Source: Gryganskiella cystojenkinii
Taxonomy: Eukaryota > Mortierellomycota > Mortierellomycetes > Mortierellales > Mortierellaceae
DNA: 14,854 bases
Assembly (NCBI GenBank): GCA_015852425.1
Contig: JAAAIG010000270.1
Coordinates: forward strand, 28,036-42,889
Reading direction: 5' to 3'
In this document: positions 1 to 7,696 of the stretch, piece by piece
Position numbering within the stretch: position 1 is the first letter of the stretch
Layout: the number at the start of each line of letters is the position of its first letter
Notes under the pieces: generated by a model
What the model was told of the DNA's origin: nothing
Databases searched by the model: none
The model's input: only the letters and a program-made list of their open reading frames with translations
Position numbers and translations under genes: made by a program

Positions 1-328
1 AAAAAAAAAAAAAAGAGAATTATGCAAAAGCGCAATAGAGCAACAACAGCTCAAACCCTTTACTCTTTTGTTTCTCCTCTCACCACCTGTCCGTTCTTCT
101 CTGCTGGAGGTTCGAGTTCTTTTTTTGTAAATACTTTTATTCACCCGTTTGTTTGATAATCGTGGCATCTCGTCCTTTCGGGCTTTCGTTTGCTTTCATA
201 ATAAAATCGAAGCCATCACAACAAAGGAAAGTTTATAATAGAAACATGTTCTTGAGGATGGACCAAGATTAGTTCTAAGAAAATTGATATTGCATCTTGG
301 AAATGATGTTCTACAAGGCGATATAAAA
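1..328. other. 3' flank of the leftmost gene; poly-A run at window edge
   Basis: No gene is visible here. It lies downstream of the stop codon of the minus-strand gene and should hold its 3' UTR. A minus-strand AATAAA (TTTATT on the plus strand) sits at 136-141, about 190 nt past the stop, and is a reasonable poly(A) signal candidate. The first 14 bases are all A, so the window, and perhaps the contig, begins in a homopolymer. Confidence 0.5.
136..141 (-). promoter_or_regulatory. candidate poly(A) signal AATAAA for the 582-aa protein gene
   Basis: A canonical AATAAA hexamer on the minus strand lies about 190 nt downstream of the TAG stop at 329-331. Only position and motif support it; the cleavage site is not visible. 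Confidence 0.35.
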
Positions 329-2180
329 CTATGAAAAACACTCGTTCAACATGACCAACAAGTCGCGTTGATTCAGGCCATGAGAGGATGCTTCGGAGAC
401 TAAGTTCTTTAAAGCTTCAAGGATCCTGGCTCTATGCTCATTTGGTAAGAGGATACAGCTCTTGGCCGAGAAAGACGGCATTTCAAGATCCTCTTCAGCT
501 GTATAGCAGCAAGATCCTGTCATCGTCCTTCTACAAAGAGGAGAAAGCGGAGATGGCGAATCCAAAGGTGTGATGCTGGCAATCGTAGTGACAGTGCTGG
601 TGCTTTCGGCGATGAGGTTAGGTAAGCCATTCAGGATATCAGATGTGATCTCTTGCGGCGAACTGTGCAGGATCAGGTTTTGAGATTCGTGCTTGTTGTT
701 ATCGCCCTCGTGCAGTAATTGTTGGCAGTGAATTTCCTCCTTCTGTTGTTGCTGATCTTGTTCTTGCTGTTCTTGCTGCTCTTGTTTTTGAGATTCATTT
801 GATAGCGATTGTGATCCTGCCAATGTGCTCAGTCCTAATTCCTCTAGGCTCTCGTCTTTCTCTTCTTCTACTTCCACTTCTTCGTTCCCCACAAAGAATG
901 CGCCTTGCTCCTCCCCCAGTGCATTATCTTCCTCATCATCACAGCAACTCAGACCAAGTCTGTTATCTCGTACCACCATCGTCGTAGTCTTTGATAATCT
1001 CTCGAGGAGCATGGACAGGGTCAAGGGGTCGACAGGACTGGTCAAACTTGTATCGGGGTGACCCAAACGGTCAACTGACGTTTCTTTGAGGGTGTATCCT
1101 CCTTTGGCAATATCTAGACTTGCCAGGACTCTGCGATTGCCTATGTGCGGCCCAGATGGCGGTGACGATGATGAGGACAACTCTGAACTGTAGGTTTCGT
1201 GATAGGCACTGTCTGTCATCATCGTTCCCTCGTTCTGATGTGCTTGTTCTTGTTTCTCCGATAGCTTAGCCAGATGTTGTTCTTCCTGAAAGTCTGTGTA
1301 CTTGTGCCAGTAATCGTCCTCCCCTTCGGCTTCTCCATCGGTTTCGGGTAGTCTTGTTCGACGAAACTCCGCATGGGGATTCGAGACTTCTGTATCAGTG
1401 GGTGCACTGCCAACAGAAGAAACGGTCTTGACCACGTCGTCTGGCTCTCCGTATTGTCCCCAGTAGTCATCATCATCGTCGTCCTCCTCGTCGGTGAGAT
1501 GCAAAGTTGAGCAGGGCTGCGGAGAATCATAAGAACTCAACCCTAGTGCCGGCCATCGATGAGACTCGTTTTCCGTTATGACTCGCCAGCCTTCCTTTGA
1601 AAGGCTTTGCTTCGAGATCACGACCAGACCGTGGTATTTCCATTTTGGATCTAGTCCGCTAAGGTCGTTCTCAGACATCAGCGCCACCATCAGGAACTCT
1701 TGGACGGTGAAATCCCCGAGAGGGACGAGAGCTTGAGTTGTGTTTGCATCCAGTTGCTTCTGATAGACCGCTGATGGGCGTGAGCAGGGAGGTGAACCAT
1801 GCTGCTGCTGCAGGAACTCGAGAACTTTCTGTGTTGTCGGAGTCTTTGCTGTGTTTGTGGAGAAGGAAGAACAAGGAGGAGAGCTAAAATGGTGGCGATG
1901 ATCCCAGAGGCCAAGAAGCTCTTCCAGATTGGAGTCATCCTCGGTCCGAAGAAAGTGAACTCGTTGCTTGAGTGGTTCCGAGGCCCACGAAAGGAGATCG
2001 TGGAAGTTCTGGCTCAGTTGAGCCTTGAGGATGGCGCTGGACTAGACGAGGATGAAAAAGAAGGTAAAAAGCTGGTCACGAATCGCGTTGGGAGAGGAGA
2101 TCAATAAAAAAAAGTAGAGTGAGTATCCCCGAGGATGTTTTTACCATAGCTCGAGCGTCGTCTGCAGTCGGCGATTTCAT
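329..2180 (-). CDS. uncharacterised acidic fungal protein with two DDYWxxY motifs (582 aa)
   Basis: Two exons on the minus strand: 2180-2145 and 2041-329, with a phase-0 intron of 103 nt (2144-2042) that has a GTAAAA donor and a pyrimidine-rich CGTCTAG acceptor. The 5' half was recovered by reading the open frame upstream of the ATG at 1690 to this acceptor, so a model starting at 1690 loses 129 residues. I do not recognise the function. Residues 13-60 and 95-180 look folded (helical, with a hydrophobic stretch around GDFTVQEFLMVALM). Then follow an acidic run and DDYWGQY at about 203-209, a second DDYWHKY at about 254-260, a Ser-rich stretch, Glu- and Gln-rich tracts, and a C-terminal helix of about 38 residues (545-582). 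There is no signal peptide or membrane span. From memory, ascomycete hypothetical proteins with a DDYWAQYD motif and a similar C-terminal helix exist, so orthology is possible but unchecked. Confidence 0.85.
740..790 (-). repeat. imperfect CAA/CAG trinucleotide tract coding a Gln/Glu-rich segment
   Basis: On the minus strand this reads as a run of CAG, CAA and GAA/GAG codons, giving a Q/E-rich stretch at residues 430-446 of the 582-aa protein. It is a low-complexity coding repeat and is likely to vary in length between strains. Confidence 0.7.
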
Positions 2181-2332
2181 CAAGGAAATCTTATTATAGG
2201 TTGGTTCGTGTTGAGGGAGGGAGGGGGAATGGAGGAATGTGAATGGAGGAGAGGATGGCACAAAAAATGTGGGAATGAGAACAACGACAGAAAAGTGCAA
2301 GAAAGTTTGGATTTGGCCTGAGAAAAGGACAT
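2180..2332 (-). other. possible upstream ORF overlapping the start codon of the 582-aa protein gene
   Basis: An ATG at 2332 opens a 50-codon frame whose TGA stop (2182-2180) overlaps the main ATG (2180-2178) as TGATG. It can only matter if transcription begins upstream of 2332, which cannot be seen. The encoded peptide is Ser/Pro/Phe-rich, reflecting the pyrimidine-rich leader, and is unlikely to be a functional protein in itself. Confidence 0.3.
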
Positions 2333-3223
2333 ATGGGTTGGAGTGCAATCGATCAAACCTGCGATGTCATTCGCTCGTAGAGTGTGGGGAAAACGTGAAA
2401 GCAATTGGGGGGGGGGACATGTCACAGAGCAAGAAAAAGTCCAAACCAAACAAGCAGTGCGCGTGTTGATGGACATGCCGTGCAGCACGCGCGTGCAAGG
2501 CCGAAAACACAGGAGGATAGGGTCACTGGACTCGCTGAAAAAATGGAAATTTTGAAATAGACAGTCCTACGTGGGCAGACACGCGTTCTTTGGGAGCCAG
2601 GTCGGAGACCCTGACTCGTGTTAGTTTGCTCTCTAAGCCATCGTCGTCACTCACCCAAGTATTTTTTGGAAGGAAAGCGTTATTTTTGTTGTAGCTGCAA
2701 CTGTTTCGACTCCCTGGCAGTCAAAGTCTACAAGACTTTTATTTTTGTTCATTCATAATTGCATTACCAACCTCTGAGCCCACATCAGACGAGTGCGTTT
2801 GATGTGCTGAGCACAAGAAAAAGAAGTGTCCATGGTCAATAGCATGTGGGATGCAAAAATGGTACAGAAAGTCCAAAACAGAACATGTTTAATATTAAAA
2901 CAGAAAAGTGCGTGTGCTGCTGTATAACTTTGCTTGAGTGCATGATGAGCATGACGTGGATGAAGGAGAGGATGGAAGAGAAAGAAGAGAAGAAGAAGAG
3001 GGAGGTGCACAAGTGAACGGTCAGCTCTGTTGGAATTTTTCTCAGAGGGCGTATCGTCTTTTCTTCTTTACGAAGTTTTTTATTATTCGGATTGATTGAA
3101 ACTTTTTTTTAAAATTCATTCCTTTCTCTCATCATCTTTTTTTCTTCTTTCTTTTCTGTATTCATCATCTTTGTGACCCGCGCATCTACTTCAACACAAC
3201 AACCCGCAATCACATATCTAACC
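2181..3223. promoter_or_regulatory. divergent promoter region between the 582-aa protein gene and the VAP gene
   Basis: This is 1043 bp with no convincing gene; the small open frames in it are short and low in complexity. It holds pyrimidine-rich leaders on both sides (about 2200-2330 on the minus strand, 3110-3170 on the plus strand), a G10 run at 2407-2416, and a nearly pure purine tract at about 2963-3007. The plus-strand leader from 3110 to 3223 contains no ATG before the VAP start. No clear TATA box or recognisable transcription factor site was found. Confidence 0.6.
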
Positions 3224-4671
3224 ATGTCCATCGAGCTCGATCCCTCCAGCCAGCTCTCTTTCCGCCGTACGCAAAATGACCTCTGATGGGAATGATTATC
3301 GTCATCAGCGAGGATCTTTTGATCACCTTTTTTTTTTGGTTCATTCTAACCCATTGCTCTTTGTTCTTTGACGCATAATAGGGCCTTTGACCGAACCTAT
3401 CAAGGAGACCCTTCTTATCCGTAACCCTACTCAGTTGCCCATCGCCTTCAAGGTCAAGACCACAGCACCCAAGCAGTACTGCGTCCGTCCCAACTCTGGC
3501 CGTATTGAACCCAATGCAGAACTCGAGGTTCAAGGTAAATTCATCAGCAGGAAAGAAAGACATTGGATGGTATTAGACATGTCGATAATGCTCAGTGTAG
3601 AAATACAGGGGTGCCTTGTCGATGACTTTGACCGGGCAATGACGACATCCTCCTCCTCCCAATCGAACAAAGCTTTGAGGGCGTGTGCGCCGGCCAGTCC
3701 ATCTATTGCGTCCCTCTCCATTCTGCTACAGGCGTAACTGAACCCCTATTTTTTTCTTGACCAAATAGTTCAGATGCAGGCCATGAGAGAAGAGCCTCCA
3801 GTTGATTTCAAATGCAAAGACAAGTTCTTGGTCCAGAGTGTTGCCATCACCGCTGAGCGTGAGCACTTGTCTGCGCAAGATTTGGTAAAAAAGGCTGTGG
3901 CTATAACTTCAGAACTTGTTTGGATCTTGGATGATTATCCCCGCGCTTCTCTAGTCTTTTCCCTATTGTTTTGGACCGAACAAGATCATGTACTCACAAT
4001 ACTCGTCGTTCTGTTTTTTGTCGTGGACGCTTTCTTGTGTCAAAATAGTGGCCTACCATTGAGAGAGAATCCAAGGATCAGATCCGGGAAAAGAAGATCA
4101 GGTGTGTTTTCTTGCCACCTCTGGAGCATGAGATTCATCAGATCAAGGAGGAGGAAGCCGAAACCGGCTCTCAGCACTCTTCGACCTCGCACAACACCTA
4201 CTCGGCCAACACGGTCCCTGCCCCTGCCTCTCCTATTCAGTCTGTTTCATCATCCGCACCAGCGCCTTCGATCTCTGTGTCAGGAGATTCGAACGATGTC
4301 GTCTCGATGAAGCGTGAGCTCGAGTCTGCACAGGAGAGGATCCAATCTCTTCAGAGCATGCTGCATAAGGTCGAGTCCGAAGCCAGCACGGTATGTTTAG
4401 TCTCTGTGGAATATTTCTTTTTTTGATTTTCATAATGCGATACAGCAGCGCGTCCCAGGAACCAGTACAAATTTTGCTTCATGATCCCCCGTTTACTCAT
4501 ATTCTTTATTGTTACATTTAGCTCCGTCAACGCAAGCCAGAGTCTAGCGGTTCTTCCGCTCCTACCATGACCGCCGTCCACTTGAAGCACCAACAGCAGG
4601 AGGGTTACCCCATTACCTATGTCGTAGGAGCTGCCTTGATCGCATTCATCTTTGCTTACCTCTTCTTTTAA
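3224..4671 (+). CDS. SCS2: VAMP-associated protein (VAP/Scs2 family), tail-anchored ER protein (267 aa)
   Basis: Five exons: 3224-3266, 3382-3534, 3769-3884, 4049-4390, 4522-4671; the phases close to 267 codons plus TAA. Residues 1-128 form an MSP (major sperm protein) domain with the VAP signature FKVKTTAPKQYCVRPNSG at 37-54 and KDKFLVQSV at 82-90. The conserved basic TTAPK loop belongs to the surface that binds FFAT motifs in partner proteins. A Ser/Pro/Ala-rich linker follows, then a coiled coil at about 191-218 and a C-terminal membrane span at 247-267 ending almost at the stop, as in tail-anchored proteins. VAPs sit in the ER membrane and tether it to plasma membrane, endosomes or lipid-transfer proteins; yeast Scs2 also anchors the phospholipid regulator Opi1. 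Length and layout fit the family. Intron 2 is the longest (234 nt) and unusually open. Confidence 0.96.
3535..3768 (+). other. VAP intron 2, long and coding-like
   Basis: This phase-1 intron has donor GTAAAT and acceptor AAATAG. At 234 nt it is the longest in the window. The VAP frame stays open into it until a stop at 3735-3737, so retention would truncate the protein inside the MSP domain. The minus strand is also open from 3721 to 3530. The splice junction itself is firm because it restores the family sequence EVQVQMQAM. Confidence 0.85.
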
Positions 4672-5044
4672 AGGATGGCGTTCACACTACCAGAAAATGA
4701 AAAAGAACCAGGAACGAGTTTTGCATGGTCTTTCTTATTTCTCAAGAGGCGTCAGGAAACCAACAACAATTCTTTACCACCGAACAACGACGACATCTTG
4801 GCCAGCGTCCTCAGGAAATCCAGACTCTTTCTATCGTTTCTCTTTTCACATTGTCCTTTACCAATTCTCATGTCCTTGTCATGACCTCGCACCTCGCACC
4901 CAACATCCATAATAGAACGAAAACCAATCCGCCAAATATATGCCTTTTTAGTGTTTTACCAACCTTGGAGACTTTGAATAGGGAGGGAGGGTATCATTTT
5001 TTTAATGTTCCATTATTTGTGGAATATATCTAACTTTATGAGGT
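4672..5044. other. convergent 3' region between VAP and NPP genes
   Basis: The 373 nt between two facing stop codons hold both 3' UTRs. I see no canonical AATAAA on either strand, only AT-rich variants such as AATATA. The short open frames here are not convincing genes. Confidence 0.55.
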
Positions 5045-7173
5045 TTAACAGGGTCGAGACACCCAGCCTTGGCGAACACCGTCCGTCGATCCATCTTTGA
5101 CCTGCAAGCCAACCGTCCGAGCCATGATATCATACAATTCTACATTTTCGAAGGCCTGTAAAGGTTCAGGTCCTTGGTTCGGGAAGGAAGGTCCCTGGGC
5201 TGCAAAGACTGCTCGCATATCCTCCATCTGATTATCCCATCCGTGGACACCTACAACGGAGAGGCCCATGTCCCGTCGAGTCATCACATAACCAGGATCT
5301 GCAATGACAATCAAGGGAGCAATCCGAGGGTTGCTCGAGTAATGGAACCGGGCCGGGACTTCTTCCCGCCAGTACACCTGGAAGGGCAAGTTCTGTTTGA
5401 TCTGGGCAGCCTTCAAGGACTTGTATAGGGTCACAAGTTTCTTGGGGTCCTCGGTTCGGATGCCAAGATGGGGTTGGAGCGATTCTTCCAGCAAGAGGTC
5501 AGAGGTGTCGATATAGTCGTCGTAATATATGGATTTGTCAGGGGTGACGTAGGACATGCCATGATCACTAACCACCATCAGGTTCACGACCTGTTCCAAC
5601 TGTCGAGATCTAAGACCCTCCAACAGTACTCCCAGTGCATTGTCGACCTCGCTCAGCGCCTTCTGACCTAATTGCGTCCAAAAGAAGTTAAATGGATTGG
5701 TGGCAAAGGAACAACAGTGAAAAGCTGATTGTCAGTGATCAAAGTCAAATTTTCACGAGACGCAAATCAACAGAAACGAAAGGAAAATATCTTACATCGT
5801 CTTCCGTCCGGTCCATAGTTGTGTCCCTCGGTATCGACTTCGGAGATGTAAATATTCATCAGCGTTGGACGTTCGTCCCGAGGTTTATCCAACCATTCCA
5901 ACAGGATCTCCATCTTCTCGAGGGCAGATACACCTGGTCGATGGCGTACGTGGAAAGTCGGTCGAACCGGTCTCAGAGACTCACCTCCCGGCCACATAAT
6001 CACGCCTGATCTCTGTTTCTGTCGGACAGCTGCCTCCCAGATCTAATACAAAAGATAGTTCAAAAGGTTAGAAAAAAATCTTGGCGAGGAGAAAAGACAA
6101 GAAAGACAAGAAACCGAATGAGGAAACATACAGGTTCACCTCCCCACCACTTGGGGTCCCAACTCTTGTCCGGAATTCGGTAATTGAAGTCGTCCTTGAG
6201 TTCCGGGTCATAAAACATGTTCGCCACAATGCCATGACTTGAGGGGTATAATCCAGTAACCATCGAATAATGGTTGGGGAAGGTCAAAGTCGGAAAGGAC
6301 GGTTGCATGTACTCGGCGCTGATACCATTAGCGGCTAATAAAAAATAAACAAAATACCGCGTTAGCAATTTGCACGAAAAAATTGAGATCACAAAAGCTC
6401 TGTCACCAAAACAAACATACAAAAAGGAGAGTACTCACCAACGCTTTGGATGTTTGGAGTCAATCCTCTCTTCAGGTATTCTGCTCGCATGCCATCGAAC
6501 GAGACCACGATCAAGGTTGGATCAAATTCATGGGTCCCATTCGAAAGAACCCTGGATGCCAACGGTAAAGGTGTTGTTATCCTGGGATTGCAGACAATAT
6601 TCTTTGCCCGAGATTGCCTTGACTCTGACGATCGATATCGGCGTCCGAGATGGGCCACTGGAATAGAGCCAAGAGACCAAACCATATAGAGGCATGCAAA
6701 CCCACTTACAAGAGTCAGTGCCAGCCGTAACGTCCTTGGTTGCCTCATCCACTGTCGTCTTAACTTTGGTAGGGACGACCAGGACTATTCTCGGCATAGA
6801 GTGAGAATGAGGGTTGATGTGGTTGGTGACAGGTTCACTTTTTGGAATGCGGATAGAGGATATATAAACACCCTTTTTTTTCTCTGTTTCATAATTATTG
6901 AAAATTTACCTGACGACTCTTGCCAACGAAGGGTCCGTCTTTGAGGTCTATTGTCGCAGAGGTGGGCATATCGACAAAGGAGGAACGGGACTTTGGTTGG
7001 TTGTCGAACCCTGGACGAAGACGTCCATGATCAGCCAAGTGGGTGGGATGAGAGAGCTGAGTCCAGATGGCAGATCCCGGTCTTTGAGATCTTGGACGGG
7101 AGGAGGGTGATTGTGAAGTTGAGGAATGTCTCTTATCGAAAGACTGGTAAGGGGACTGCATTGCAGCAGACAT
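5045..7173 (-). CDS. ectonucleotide pyrophosphatase/phosphodiesterase (NPP/ENPP family), type II membrane protein (560 aa)
   Basis: Five exons on the minus strand: 7173-6910, 6784-6439, 6334-6132, 6042-5796, 5667-5045; phases close to 560 aa. A cytosolic Ser/Pro/Arg-rich tail (1-108) precedes a single span at about 109-127, followed by the catalytic domain. All two-metal ligands of the alkaline-phosphatase-like fold are present: Asp185 (SFDGMRAEY), nucleophile Thr221 (FPTLTFPNHY), Asp341 and His345 (VDTEGHNYGPD), Asp388-His389 (SDHGM) and His496 (HGWDN). TGLYPSSHGI at 230-239 is also typical. The family hydrolyses nucleotide pyrophosphate and phosphodiester bonds, usually outside the cell or in a lumen; yeast NPP1 and NPP2 are the nearest named types. 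There is no C-terminal nuclease-like domain as in animal ENPP1. I chose the ATG at 7173 because upstream codons look like pyrimidine-rich leader. An in-frame alternative acceptor before 6751 would remove 11 residues. Confidence 0.95.
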
Positions 7174-7696
7174 TTGAATGAAGGACGAATGATTCAGGGG
7201 ACAGAAGAGGCTGATGGGAAAGGAGAAAAAGAGACTAAGGGTCTTGCTTGATTCAGTCTGAGCGTCGAGCAGAACGGTCAGACGAACAGTGCGGCGATGG
7301 GAGAGTTGTTTTGATGGTTGAAGGGAAAACAGAGGGCAAGAAGATGTCAGTGCAAGCATCGACGTGAACACAGAAAATGAAATGAAATTTGTCGGCTCTG
7401 TGTCCACAGGGACAAAGAAACCTTATTCAAGTGTTTTTGAGAATAAAAAATAATTTTATCTTCTAGTTTTATTCAATAAAATAATTCAAACTCGTCCTCT
7501 CCCATGACTGCTGACCCCAAGTCTGAGACATGTCTGGTCTGAACCCCGATTTTAGTGGCGATATCGTTTCCTTGTTGCTCGCTGTGGATCAACAACCTTC
7601 TTTTCCTTTTCCCTATTTCTTCCTCCGTCTCTTCTTTTTTGTCATCCCTGTGTTGATTGTTCGATCATTTGCCGATCTTACATCACTTTTATATCC
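7174..7696. promoter_or_regulatory. divergent promoter region between the NPP gene and the 1554-aa protein gene
   Basis: The 523 bp between divergent start codons contain an AT-rich block at about 7440-7490 that includes a perfect inverted repeat TTTTATT-C-AATAAAA (7467-7481). A pyrimidine-rich tract lies at about 7597-7640, just upstream of the plus-strand gene. Two ATGs (7504, 7530) precede the chosen start; the second opens a 90-codon frame that overlaps it. They would matter only if transcription starts before 7530. No gene is supported here. Confidence 0.6.
7467..7481. repeat. 15-bp perfect inverted repeat in an AT-rich promoter block
   Basis: The two arms TTTTATT and AATAAAA are exact reverse complements around a single C. 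It lies near the middle of the divergent intergenic region. It could be a protein-binding palindrome or simply part of a poly(dA:dT) nucleosome-free region. Confidence 0.5.

Noticed and set aside
2560..2640. Small hairpin-like GGTC-GGA-GACC, examined as a possible tRNA
   Set aside because: There is no acceptor stem, anticodon arm or proper B-box, so it does not fold as a tRNA.
2940..2946. ATGATGA, a match to a C/D snoRNA box C
   Set aside because: No box D (CTGA) with a terminal stem at suitable distance was found, and one 7-mer match is expected by chance.
7355..7370. CACGTC on the minus strand, examined as a phosphate-response (Pho4-type) site upstream of the NPP gene
   Set aside because: It does not match the CACGTG or CACGTT core and is a single occurrence.
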